This document shows, piece after piece, positions 8,911-17,838 of a stretch of DNA of 64,000 nt. Every line of letters begins with the position of its first letter. The stretch's first letter is position 1. The position numbers and the translations under genes were made by a program. Origin of the DNA: JAVVHH01 sp963848035 (GTDB taxonomy: Bacteria > Pseudomonadota > Alphaproteobacteria > Acetobacterales > Acetobacteraceae). The notes beneath the pieces were generated by a model. It saw only the letters and a list, made by a program, of their open reading frames with translations, made no database searches and had not been told where the DNA came from. The stretch spans positions 310,001 through 374,000 of the forward strand of contig CAWKCD010000003.1 of the NCBI GenBank assembly GCA_963848035.1. The letters are read 5' to 3'.

Positions 8911-10827
8911 TCAGTTGATGGCGATCATGCCGGCTGTAAGCGTCATGCTGGCGCCGCCGTCGAGCGACATGGTGGCGTTGGCGGTGACGGTGATCTTGGG
9001 CCCGGAGATCTCGACGCCGGCCGGCGAGATCTTGATCGTGCTGGCGCCTGAGGTGAGCGTGATCGAGGTGGCGGCGCTCACGTCGCTCTTGCCAGCAGAG
9101 ATGGTTATGCTGTGATTGCCGGTCGAAACGGTCAGGCTGTCATTGCCTTGGCTGACCGTGACACCGCGGTTGCCCTCCTTGACGGTCGTGGTCGTATCCT
9201 TGGTGATCTCGACCGTCTCGTTGTTGAGGACCTTCTTCTTGTAATCTTTCTGCGCCTGAAAGAAGACTTCCTCCTCGCCCGCTTTGTCTTCGAAGCGGAG
9301 TTCATTGAAGCCGCTGCCGCCGGGACTCGAGTTGGATTTGAAGCCGCTCTGGGTCTTGTTCGCCGGGAGCGGGTAAGGGACTTTCTGGGTCGCGTTGTAG
9401 ACCACGCCCGTGATCAGCGGCCGGTCCGGGTTGCCCTCGAGGAACTCGACGACGACTTCCATGCCGATGCGGGGGATCACCATGGCGCCCCAGTTCGCGC
9501 CGCCCCAAGGCTGCGCCACCCGGATCCAGCAGGTGCGCTCCTCGTCGCTGCTCTCGGCGCGGTCCCAGTGGAACTTGACCTTCACCCGGCCATATTCGTC
9601 GGTGTAGATTTCCTCGCCGGCAGGGCCCACGACCTTGGCGGTCTGGGGCCCTCGGATCATCGGCCGGGGCGTCCGCCGATGCAGCCGGAACGGCGTGTCG
9701 CCGGCGATGGCGACGAGCGAGACGCGGTAGCTGTCGATCTTCTCGCCCTCTTCGCCTTGCGTCGACATGCCTTCCGCGATGCCGGTGGTGACCTCGGCGC
9801 GAACGAGGAGGTAGTCCCGGTTCATCGCGGTGTCTTTGTGCTTGTCGAGCTTGAACTTCCAGCCGCTGAGCAGCTTGCGGCTGTTGCTCATGCCGGTGAA
9901 GGCCGCGCGGTCGGCGGAGATCGCCTGCATGCGCACGTCGGCCAGCGACTGCCCGACGCCGGTATCGGGGTAGGGGCCGGGATATTCGTAGACTTCGTAG
10001 TCGGCGTGGTTGTGGGTGGCGGCCTTGATGCTCTTCGCGGTCAGGTCCGCGGCCGGCGTGGTGAAATTGTAATCACGCACCGTGTATTTGCCGGAGTGAA
10101 GCGAATAATCGCTCATGAAACTCCAGATATGGTCGGCGACGACGCGCTGTTCGGTGCGGTCGTATTCGAACGGGATCTTATCGGTGAGTTCGGTATGGGA
10201 GTTCGGGTCATCCGCAAAGATCAGCTTATGCGTGCTGGCATCATGGATAAAGTAATAGTAGATGCCGAACTCCTCCATTAAACGAGTAACGAAAGCGAGC
10301 GACGTTTCCCGATATTGGACGCAGTATTCCAGAACGGTGCTACCGGCGGAGTTCTGCCGCTTGTCCTGGAAGTCCGAAAAACCGGCATCACGGAAAACTT
10401 TGGTGATGATGTCGAAGGCCGATAATTTCTGGAAGATTTTGCAATCTTCGATCTGGCTGAGCAGCCAGGTCCAGGGCCTCATTTCGATCGTGTAGTGGTA
10501 GGCGCCGCGCTGCAACCCCTCCGAGATCACCCGCGTGACGACCGCGTTGAGGTAGTGATCCCGGTTGTCGATCTGGCGGTCATCGGCTGAGCCCTCCTCG
10601 GCTGACTCGGCGCTCTTCTCGGTCTTGACGAACTTCACCGAAGCCGTGCTGCCAACCAGGCTCTCGACGTCGCCCTGCCAGACGCCGGACGACATCGCCA
10701 TCGTGTAGAAGAACGGCCGGCCGAGTTCCTCGGTGCCGTGCAGGCCGTCGAATTGAAGCGCAAAGCTGGGCGGCGGCGAGAAGGTGACCTTGACGTAGGA
10801 GTTGTCGGCTCCGCCGGCATCGGGCAT
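8911..10827 (-). CDS. vgrG: T6SS spike protein VgrG (TssI)
   Basis: The 638 residues follow the gp27/gp5-like VgrG plan. An N-terminal gp27-type part carries GTEELGRPFFYTMAMSS and YRETSLAFVTRLMEEFGIYY. The OB-fold follows with GRVKVKFHWDR, WIRVAQPWGGANWGAMVIPR and GMEVVVEFLEGNPDRPLITG. The final 100 residues are repetitive Thr/Ser/Ile-rich strands of the triple beta-helix needle. There is no extra C-terminal enzymatic domain, so this is a structural VgrG that would load effectors non-covalently. No PAAR, adaptor or effector-immunity pair sits beside it. The gene lies between tssM (12-base gap) and tssC (2-base gap), an unusual internal position. Confidence 0.94.
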   Translation of the reverse strand: MPDAGGADNSYVKVTFSPPPSFALQFDGLHGTEELGRPFFYTMAMSSGVWQGDVESLVGSTASVKFVKTEKSAESAEEGSADDRQIDNRDHYLNAVVTRVISEGLQRGAYHYTIEMRPWTWLLSQIEDCKIFQKLSAFDIITKVFRDAGFSDFQDKRQNSAGSTVLEYCVQYRETSLAFVTRLMEEFGIYYYFIHDASTHKLIFADDPNSHTELTDKIPFEYDRTEQRVVADHIWSFMSDYSLHSGKYTVRDYNFTTPAADLTAKSIKAATHNHADYEVYEYPGPYPDTGVGQSLADVRMQAISADRAAFTGMSNSRKLLSGWKFKLDKHKDTAMNRDYLLVRAEVTTGIAEGMSTQGEEGEKIDSYRVSLVAIAGDTPFRLHRRTPRPMIRGPQTAKVVGPAGEEIYTDEYGRVKVKFHWDRAESSDEERTCWIRVAQPWGGANWGAMVIPRIGMEVVVEFLEGNPDRPLITGVVYNATQKVPYPLPANKTQSGFKSNSSPGGSGFNELRFEDKAGEEEVFFQAQKDYKKKVLNNETVEITKDTTTTVKEGNRGVTVSQGNDSLTVSTGNHSITISAGKSDVSAATSITLTSGASTIKISPAGVEISGPKITVTANATMSLDGGASMTLTAGMIAIN

Positions 10828-10839
10828 GGCTGGTCCGCC

Positions 10840-13800
10840 TCAGAGTTTCGCCGGGCAGCGGTAGCTGCGCAGCGCGGTGAGATTGAACGGGTTGCGGACG
10901 CTGTTGGCGATTAGATCCATCGTCGAGGTGCCGCCGCCGCCGCTGAATTGGACGCGGAACTTGTCGGGCTGGTTGGTCGGCGAGATCTTGGCGGAGTCGA
11001 GCATGCGCAGCAGCGCCCACGGGCCGGTGAAGTCATGCACGTCGGCGTTGCCGCCGGCGGCTGGAGTCATGGTGACGCGCACCGGGGTTTGTCCGTCCGG
11101 ACCCGGCCATTGGAACTGCGTCGGCTCGGTCGGTCCGTGATTGTCGGTCAGCCGCTTGCCGCCGATATCTAGGCTGATCTGGCCGACTCCCGGATCCAGG
11201 TTCACCGGCGTGAGCTGGAACCGGACCTGGAGCGTGTTCGCGCCGTTCGGATACAGCGAATCGCGGATGTCGTTGGCCAGCTCGAACGTGCCGAGTGAGC
11301 CGGGGGAGAGGCCCAGCGGCGTACGTTCGGCCGATTGCCACTTCCAGGGATGCTGGCTCGTGTCGACGAAGGGTTTCAGATACTGGTCGAAGAATTTCTG
11401 CACTTGGCCGCCCGGGCCGAGCAGCTGGTTGAAATCGTCGAGCTGCACGTCGGTGGCGCTGGCGCGGACCAGCGGGTACCGCGCGAGGGCGACTTCGCAG
11501 AGCGGCGCGACCTTGGAGCGCCAGGCATCCGATAACTCGCGGCTCGCGCCGCCGGAGGTGACCTGCGCGGCGGAGGTGGCGACGGTTGTCAGCATCGGTG
11601 CGATCGAGGGCGGTGCGGTGCGGGCGAGTTCCTGCAATTGCTGCGAGGGGGTCCCGCCATTGGCCGCGCCGCCGCCGATCAGGCCGACCAGCGCCTGCCC
11701 CTGGCTCGGGGAGTTCGCGACCTGGTTGAAGCTGGTGTAGATCGTGCTGATCTTCTGCAGCGCCTGTTCCATCGGCGAGATGCCGGCGCCTTCGCCTTTG
11801 CCGGACACCCAGTCGTGCAGCGCCTTGAAGTGCTGGTCGACGCGCGTGGCCGGATCGATCGGCTTGCCCGCGGGATCGCTGCCGTAGGCTTGCGCCATGA
11901 TGTCGGTCAGTTCCTGCTGGCGGAAGGTGAGGCCGCTGCGTGCCTCGAAGGCGGCGAAGCGCCCCGCGCGGGCGGCCATGCGACCTGCGCGGGCTTGCGC
12001 GGCCGCGGCGGCGGCGTCGGTGGGCGCGGCGCGGCTGAGCTGGGTCTGCTGGTCGACGCCTTCCATCAACTCGCGCAGCGGCGAGGAGGGCGCGGATAGC
12101 GCGCTCAACAGATTGAGCCCGTCCTGCATGCTCGAGAACGGCTTGATCTCGACATCGGCGAGGAATTGGTCCCAGCGGCGGACGTAGTCGTCGAGGTAGA
12201 GGGTGAAGACGTCCTTCCGCAGCCTCGTGGTGTCGCGGACGGTGGCGGCGATGTCGCGCTTCTCGTGCCCGAGCACCCAGGCGTCCTCGAGCAGGTCGGT
12301 GGTGACCGAGGCGAGCGCGGTCTGGAACACGTTGTGGTAGCCGACCCAGGTGAAGATGCCGGGTACGCCCTCGTTGAGCGACTTGCCGGAGCGGAACTGG
12401 AACACGTTGCCGGAGGCGGGGCCGCCATTCTCGGCGACCGACCAGACCGGGATCGATTGGACCAGCTTGCTGCGGAGTATGCGGTTGTAGCTGTATTGCG
12501 CGAGCGGCTCGCGGGTGAGGACGGCGCGGGCCTTGGCGATCAGGTCGTCGTTGACCGGCACCGGCTGCAGCTTTTGCTCGAGCATCGCGTCGACATGGAC
12601 CATCACGGAATCCCGCAGCGGCGCCTGCTCGGGCCCGGGATAGCTGGCCATCAGGTCGGCCTGGACGAATTGCTTGACCAGATCTTTGTCGAGCGGGCCG
12701 CGGCGGTCGAGCATCAGATAGGCTTTGAGCGTCTGATACAGGAGGTCGGAATCGTTCATGGCGGCGGCCATGCGGATTTCGAGACGGGCCATGATCCGCG
12801 GCAGCAGCAGCCGGTTGAGCGCGTTCACGTAGGCTTCGGTCGCAGCGATGCCCAGCTTGGCACCCTGGTAGAGACCGAAGGTGAGTGCGATCGGCGTCGA
12901 GGCGTCCTTGTCCCCGTAGCCGCCATGCATGCTTCGCAGTGTGTCCAGCGGCGGGACGGTGTTGATGAGGTCGAGGTCGTTCGGGCCGCGTTTGGCCAGT
13001 TCGTCGTATTGGCCGGCGTAACGGGTGGTCGCTGCGTGGACCTCGGCGATCAGCTGACGGTTGCCATAGTAGGAGTTGGTCCAAGCGGCGCCGAGCAGCG
13101 CCAGGGTGAGGACGGCGAGCGCGTAGGCAGCCCGGTGCGTCCAACGGATCCGGCGTTCGACTTTAGGGTCGGTGCTGACGAGCGCGGCCTCGCCGAACAC
13201 GACTTCGCGCACCAGCCGGGTCAGGAAGTAGCTGCGCCCGGTGCCGCTGAAATTGCCGACGGCCTGGCGCGGCAGGCCGAACTCGGCCGCCATAGTGCCG
13301 AGCAGCCGGTCGATCGGCGTGCCGTCCTGAGTGCCGGACGTCAGATAGATGCCGCGCAGCAGCGCGCGGGGCTCGAGGCGGCTCGGACGGAAGCAATCCT
13401 GCAGGAATTCTTGGGCCACCTCCCGCAGCGAGGCCACTTGCTGCGGGAAACCGTAGATCAGGCGGCGGCGGCGGATGTCGGGTTCCTGATGGACGCGCTC
13501 GAGCATGCGGTCGTTAAGCCGCTCGAGCAGAAGGTCGAACTCCGGCTCGAACTGGGCGACGGCGCCGCCCTCGTTCTTGCCGCCGCCCTTAACGTCCTCG
13601 TCGAGCGCGAAGGTCGCGCCCCAAACCTGCTCGCGTTCCTCCTTGCCGAGGTTCTCGAAGAACTCGACGAACCCTGCGATCAGGTCAGCCTTGGTGAACA
13701 GCACGTAGATTGGTGGCCGCACGCCCAATTCGTCGTTCAGTTCGCGGACCCGGCGGCGGACCGCCTTGGCGTGACTCTGCCGCTCCTCGTCGCTCAGTTG

Positions 13801-14511
13801 CGAGAGGTCGGACAGGCTGATCGCGACGAGGACGCCGTTGATCGGCTGGCGCCGCCGATGCTTCTTGAGCGTGCGCAGGAAGCCGAGCCAGCCGGCGCTG
13901 TCGACCTCCGCCTCGCTGTCCTGCGTGGTGTATCGCCCGGCGGTGTCGATCAGAACCGCCTCGTCGGTGAACCACCACTCGCAGTTGCGGGTGCCGCCGA
14001 CGCCGCGCAGTGCGGTCGGGCCCTCCTTGTCGGCCAGCGGGAATTTGAGGCCGCTGTTGACGAGTGCGGTGGTCTTGCCGGCGCCGGGTGGACCGATGAA
14101 CATGTACCAGGGCAGTTGCGACAGCTTCTTGCCGGCGCCGGTCTTTGACGATTTCAGGGTTTTCAGCGCTTCTTTCAGTCGGTCGTGCACGACGGCGACT
14201 TCCTCGGCCGTCGCGCGGTCGCGCTCCTTCTTCTGCTCGTCCGGCCCGGTTTCGGTGATCCCGGCCGCCAGCGCCTTCTCGCGCTTGTTGTCCTTGAGCA
14301 TCTGGACGAGATTCCAGACGAGCCAAATCACGAAGATCCCGACGATCGCCGCGAGGCGGACGAATTCGGTATCGAGCGGATGCGCGGCGCCGACGCCGAT
14401 CAGCGGGCCGATGAACCAGACCAGCGCGGCGATGCAGAGCGCGGCGATGAAGGTCCGCACCCAGCGGTTCCGGAAGAAGTTGACGAAGAAGTTGCCGAAG
14501 AGATTGCCCAC
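10840..14511 (-). CDS. tssM: T6SS inner-membrane ATPase-like core protein TssM (IcmF/VasK)
   Basis: This 1223-residue protein has two N-terminal membrane helices (about 20-42 and 51-72), a cytoplasmic NTPase-like domain with Walker A GPPGAGKT at residues 140-147 and an IDTAGRYTTQD segment, and a third membrane helix near residue 460 (ALAVLTLALLGAAW). A long periplasmic region follows and ends in the beta-rich TssM C-terminal domain (DIGGKRLTDNHGP, FQWPGPDGQTPVRVTMTP, GPWALLRMLDSAKI). TssM joins TssL in the inner membrane to TssJ under the outer membrane. The frame is intact, as are all T6SS genes here. It follows tssL by 10 bases. Confidence 0.95.
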   Translation of the reverse strand: MGNLFGNFFVNFFRNRWVRTFIAALCIAALVWFIGPLIGVGAAHPLDTEFVRLAAIVGIFVIWLVWNLVQMLKDNKREKALAAGITETGPDEQKKERDRATAEEVAVVHDRLKEALKTLKSSKTGAGKKLSQLPWYMFIGPPGAGKTTALVNSGLKFPLADKEGPTALRGVGGTRNCEWWFTDEAVLIDTAGRYTTQDSEAEVDSAGWLGFLRTLKKHRRRQPINGVLVAISLSDLSQLSDEERQSHAKAVRRRVRELNDELGVRPPIYVLFTKADLIAGFVEFFENLGKEEREQVWGATFALDEDVKGGGKNEGGAVAQFEPEFDLLLERLNDRMLERVHQEPDIRRRRLIYGFPQQVASLREVAQEFLQDCFRPSRLEPRALLRGIYLTSGTQDGTPIDRLLGTMAAEFGLPRQAVGNFSGTGRSYFLTRLVREVVFGEAALVSTDPKVERRIRWTHRAAYALAVLTLALLGAAWTNSYYGNRQLIAEVHAATTRYAGQYDELAKRGPNDLDLINTVPPLDTLRSMHGGYGDKDASTPIALTFGLYQGAKLGIAATEAYVNALNRLLLPRIMARLEIRMAAAMNDSDLLYQTLKAYLMLDRRGPLDKDLVKQFVQADLMASYPGPEQAPLRDSVMVHVDAMLEQKLQPVPVNDDLIAKARAVLTREPLAQYSYNRILRSKLVQSIPVWSVAENGGPASGNVFQFRSGKSLNEGVPGIFTWVGYHNVFQTALASVTTDLLEDAWVLGHEKRDIAATVRDTTRLRKDVFTLYLDDYVRRWDQFLADVEIKPFSSMQDGLNLLSALSAPSSPLRELMEGVDQQTQLSRAAPTDAAAAAAQARAGRMAARAGRFAAFEARSGLTFRQQELTDIMAQAYGSDPAGKPIDPATRVDQHFKALHDWVSGKGEGAGISPMEQALQKISTIYTSFNQVANSPSQGQALVGLIGGGAANGGTPSQQLQELARTAPPSIAPMLTTVATSAAQVTSGGASRELSDAWRSKVAPLCEVALARYPLVRASATDVQLDDFNQLLGPGGQVQKFFDQYLKPFVDTSQHPWKWQSAERTPLGLSPGSLGTFELANDIRDSLYPNGANTLQVRFQLTPVNLDPGVGQISLDIGGKRLTDNHGPTEPTQFQWPGPDGQTPVRVTMTPAAGGNADVHDFTGPWALLRMLDSAKISPTNQPDKFRVQFSGGGGTSTMDLIANSVRNPFNLTALRSYRCPAKL

Positions 14512-14521
14512 GAACAGATCC

Positions 14522-15889
14522 TCAGGGCGATTGGGTCGGGTGGGTCAGCTCGATCTCGGTGCGCCGGTTCTGCTGCCGCCCGTCGGCGTTCGCATTGTCG
14601 GCGATCGGGTTCGCCTCACCCAGCCCCTTGGTGGTGATCCGCTTCTGGTCCGATACCTTCGACCTGAGCACGTCGGCGACCGCGTCTGCGCGGGCCAAGG
14701 ACAGTTCGAAGTTGGATGGGAAGCGGGCGGTGCGGATTTTCTGGTTGTCGGTGTAGCCCTTGACGACAACCTGGCCGGGCTCGTCCTGGATGGCTTCGCC
14801 GATCCGCTGCAACAACGGCAGATAGGCGGCGCCCAGCGTGGCCTGGCCGGAGCCGAACATGTTGCGGTTGGTCAGCCGCACGGTCACGGTCTGCGCATCC
14901 TCGAACACCTGCACCAGCCCGGCGCGGATCTCTGGTTCGAGGAATTTGCGCAGCCGGTCGCTGAAGGTGGACGTGATCGGCGCGGCTACTGGCGGCGGCG
15001 GCGGCGCGGGCTGGCCCGGCGCTGGTCGCGGCACCTCGGCGGCGACGTGTTTGACCGGCATCGGCTTGGCCGGCGGGATCGTCGCCAGCTCGCTGAACGC
15101 GGCGTCCGACATGCCAGCGAGCAGGAAGGTGAACCAGATGTACATGCCGACCGCGAGCATCAGTGTCGCCAGCGCAATCGCCCAAAGCGGGATCCGGTTC
15201 GCAAGCGAGCGCATCCCGGCCGCGATGCCTCGCCAGTGCGGAGACAACTCGCGTTCCCAATCGCCGCGACGCTGCCGGATCGTCCGGTAGACGCCATCGC
15301 GCAGCTCTGTCAGTGCCGCCACGCCGCGCGGCATCACACGGTAGCGGCCCTCGAAGCCGAGCGAGGTGCAGAGATACATCAGCTCGACGACGGGCGAATG
15401 ACGCCCGAGATCGGTCTGCATCTGCTCGAGGATGTCGAAGAAGCGTTCGCCGCCGATGACCTCGTTGTGGAATACCGACGTCAGGCTCTGCTGCACCCAC
15501 GACGAAGAACTGCCCCAGGGCGTGCTCAGCACGATGTCGTCGATCGTGGCGCACAGCGCGTAACGGGCGGCGCGCAGGGATCGCGTGTCGAGCCCGGTCG
15601 CCAGCGCCTCGGTCTCGAAGCCGCGTACCGCCTTGACCATGGAAGCGCGCAGCCGGTCCGGGTCGGGCGGCTGGCCGCGGCCCGACGCGATGCGGATCGC
15701 TGCCGCCAGGATCGGCGACGCTGCGGCGACGAGGGGATTGATGCCGATCTTCGGGATGGGCCGGGCAACGCCGGGGTCGCGCGGCGCGTCGGCGCGCGAG
15801 GGCGCGGAGGAGGCAGCGGCTCCCGAAGGGCGCGGGCGGATGATCGTGCCTTCGGCATCGTCCGGCTCGGCAAACGGATCAATCGCCAT
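14522..15889 (-). CDS. tssL: T6SS TssL (IcmH/DotU) fused to an OmpA peptidoglycan-binding domain
   Basis: Residues about 35-205 form the cytoplasmic DotU domain (AARYALCATIDDIVLSTPWG, HNEVIGGERFFDILEQM, ELMYLCTSLGFEGRYRV). One membrane helix follows near 210-235 (LWAIALATLMLAVGMYIWF), then a Pro/Ala-rich linker and a C-terminal OmpA domain (about 330-450) with VVKGYTDNQKIRTARFPSN, ELSLARADAVADVL and DGRQQNRRTEIEL. This is the 'evolved' TssL, whose OmpA domain anchors the membrane complex to the cell wall, so no separate TagL-type anchor is needed. The gene begins 3 bases after the tssK stop. Confidence 0.93.
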   Translation of the reverse strand: MAIDPFAEPDDAEGTIIRPRPSGAAASSAPSRADAPRDPGVARPIPKIGINPLVAAASPILAAAIRIASGRGQPPDPDRLRASMVKAVRGFETEALATGLDTRSLRAARYALCATIDDIVLSTPWGSSSSWVQQSLTSVFHNEVIGGERFFDILEQMQTDLGRHSPVVELMYLCTSLGFEGRYRVMPRGVAALTELRDGVYRTIRQRRGDWERELSPHWRGIAAGMRSLANRIPLWAIALATLMLAVGMYIWFTFLLAGMSDAAFSELATIPPAKPMPVKHVAAEVPRPAPGQPAPPPPPVAAPITSTFSDRLRKFLEPEIRAGLVQVFEDAQTVTVRLTNRNMFGSGQATLGAAYLPLLQRIGEAIQDEPGQVVVKGYTDNQKIRTARFPSNFELSLARADAVADVLRSKVSDQKRITTKGLGEANPIADNANADGRQQNRRTEIELTHPTQSP

Positions 15890-15892
15890 CGT

Positions 15893-17230
15893 TCACCCCC
15901 TGATCGCCCAACATTCCAGTTCCAACCCGGGAATGTCGCCGGCGATATGGATCGCAACGCCTCCCGAACGGGCCAGCGCCGCCCAGTAGGGCGAGCTGCG
16001 GTCGAGCTCGAAATACGATGTGCCAGCGTAATACGGCAGCTGCCGCGGCGCCACCGGAAGCGCGCGGATCGCAATGCCCGGCAGCGCCACGTTGATCAGC
16101 TCGCGGATCTGCTCCACCGGTCCGATCTTGGTCGCGTTCGGCAGGCTCCGCCGCAGCGTCTCGGCCGGCATCTGTGCCTTGACCGCCAGCACCCAGGTCG
16201 CGTCGGTGACGAGGCTGCGGTCGACGATCGGGCCGACGCGGATGCCGAATTTGCGCTCCTGCAGCGGGATCGGCACGGCGGTCTGCTCGAGCACCGCCGA
16301 CAATGCCTGCCGCAGCATGGCCATCAGCGGCCGGAACGTCGCATGCAGGTCATCGTGACGGTAGGGCGGGAACACCGGCGGGCGCTTGCGCGTCTCGGTG
16401 AAGGTGGCGAGCTCTCCGGCCAGCGCGAGCAGCACGCGGTAGAGCGGCTCCGGGTGGAATTGGCCGACGATGGCCGCGATATGCGTGAGGACGGCCTCGT
16501 AACGATTGCAGACCTGCAGCAGGAGGTAGTCGGCGATCTCGGCCGCGCCCCGCGTCGCCGATTCCGAGACGCGCCCGGCCAGCGCTTCGGCCCGGTGATG
16601 CACCAAGCCCTCGAGCTGGCTGACGAACCCGCTCAGCAGCGAGGACGCGCTGCAGACCAGCAGGGGCGGGATGAACCCGTCCTCGAGCATCACCGAACGG
16701 TCCGCCCGCACCTCGAGGACGCGCGCGAGCCCAAGGCCGACGAAGCCGGCACGGTTGTCGTGCTCGAGCGCGAAGCGCAGCCGCAACTTGCCGACCGGAA
16801 CGGTGGCGACGGATTGGAAGCCGGCATTGGTGTCGACCGCCTCGTGCTCGCTCACCACGAACCGCGCGGCGGTCTCGCTGCGTTCGGCCGGCGCGGTGTC
16901 GAGCGCGCCGGGCTGACGGGTCGGCAGGACGAGATAGACGGTGGCGTTGCGCAACGTCTCCGATAGCTCGATCGGCGCAGGGTGGTCGACGTCGCCGGGG
17001 ATCGTGAACGGTGTGCCGTCGGGCATCAGCCCGCTCGCCGATCGGATCGCGAACTTGCCGAGCGTCAGCAGGTCGGTATCGATGTCGAGCTGCTGGAAGC
17101 CGTAGCTGAAGGGCGACAGGCTCGCCGTGCTCGAGCGGATCAGCCGCTCGATGTAGCGCTCCTGTTGTTGCAGGTGCTGCGGCTGGAGGAACAGGCCCTC
17201 CGCCCAGACGACCTTGTTCTCCCAGCCCAT
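15893..17230 (-). CDS. tssK: T6SS baseplate protein TssK
   Basis: The N-terminus (VVWAEGLFLQPQHLQQQERY) is the hallmark of TssK, and family-like segments continue through SLSPFSYGFQQLDIDTDLL, GRVSESATRGAAEIADYLLL and the C-terminal GIAIRALPVAPRQLPYYAG. The length of 445 residues is normal. TssK forms trimers linking the baseplate wedge (TssE/F/G) to the TssL/TssM membrane complex. None of TssE, TssF or TssG is encoded here, although tssK usually travels with tssJ and tssL as it does in this operon. Its ATG overlaps the tssJ stop in a TGATG arrangement. Confidence 0.94.
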   Translation of the reverse strand: MGWENKVVWAEGLFLQPQHLQQQERYIERLIRSSTASLSPFSYGFQQLDIDTDLLTLGKFAIRSASGLMPDGTPFTIPGDVDHPAPIELSETLRNATVYLVLPTRQPGALDTAPAERSETAARFVVSEHEAVDTNAGFQSVATVPVGKLRLRFALEHDNRAGFVGLGLARVLEVRADRSVMLEDGFIPPLLVCSASSLLSGFVSQLEGLVHHRAEALAGRVSESATRGAAEIADYLLLQVCNRYEAVLTHIAAIVGQFHPEPLYRVLLALAGELATFTETRKRPPVFPPYRHDDLHATFRPLMAMLRQALSAVLEQTAVPIPLQERKFGIRVGPIVDRSLVTDATWVLAVKAQMPAETLRRSLPNATKIGPVEQIRELINVALPGIAIRALPVAPRQLPYYAGTSYFELDRSSPYWAALARSGGVAIHIAGDIPGLELECWAIRG

Positions 17231-17757
17231 CAGCTACCGGGCTTGGCTGGAGGAGGGGGCTCGACGGTTTTGGCGACGAGGCTGATGCCCGAGGCGTCCG
17301 CCTTGACCGTGATCTCCGTCGTCTTGTGCTCGGGGATGTCGGCCACGCTGCGCCAATTGACCTTTCCGAACTCGCGATAAGCCGCGAACACCGCGACCGA
17401 ATGCACCGACGAATTCGGCTCGAGCTTGAGCGTCTTGCTGCTCGAAGGCGGCAGCAGGAACTCGTCCTTCTTGAGCATGTCGGCGCCCAGCGTGACGGCG
17501 TCCTGGTTCAGCAACCGGAAGAACTCCGCCTTCTCGAACCCGGCGGACGAGATCAGCTGATAGACGCGGATGATGACCGGCGCGCCTTGGCCGGAGCTGT
17601 TCGGATTGGCGTCGGCGGAGGTGCTGATCGAGAGATTGACCAGGGTGGGCGGCGGTGGCGGTGGCGGCGGAGGAGGGGGAGCGCAACCTACGAGGCCGGA
17701 GGCGACAGTAAAGACCGCTCCTATCATGATCGAACGCCGCGACAGCACCAACCTCAT
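17230..17757 (-). CDS. tssJ: T6SS outer-membrane lipoprotein TssJ with poly-proline linker
   Basis: From the ATG at 17757 the protein begins MRLVLSRRSIMIGAVFTVAS and ends its signal at the lipobox LVGC. A second ATG at 17727 would also serve. After the lipidated cysteine come an alanine and eleven consecutive prolines, then the TssJ beta-sandwich (LVNLSISTSADANPNSSG, APVIIRVYQLISSAGFEKAEFF, KTLKLEPNSSVHSVAVFAAY). TssJ sits under the outer membrane and binds the TssM C-terminal domain. It is the first T6SS gene of the operon. The frame continues upstream to 17838 but that stretch is not signal-like. The proline run is probably a spacer between lipid anchor and domain. Confidence 0.88.
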   Translation of the reverse strand: MRLVLSRRSIMIGAVFTVASGLVGCAPPPPPPPPPPPTLVNLSISTSADANPNSSGQGAPVIIRVYQLISSAGFEKAEFFRLLNQDAVTLGADMLKKDEFLLPPSSSKTLKLEPNSSVHSVAVFAAYREFGKVNWRSVADIPEHKTTEITVKADASGISLVAKTVEPPPPAKPGS

Positions 17758-17838
17758 CCAGAAAACCCCTAGCACCTGCCTTGAATACAATGCACCGGAA
17801 CGAGTTTGGAAGGAAGCGATGCCGCTGCGGCCGTCCAA

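Noticed and set aside
12166..14148. Plus-strand frame of 660 codons inside tssM
   Set aside because: It is a shadow of tssM with Gly/Val/Asp/Glu-rich filler sequence and no recognisable fold.
13838..16966. Plus-strand frame of 1042 codons antisense to tssM, tssL and tssK
   Set aside because: It is an antisense shadow: the opposite strand carries three unmistakable T6SS genes with conserved motifs, and the plus-strand product has none.
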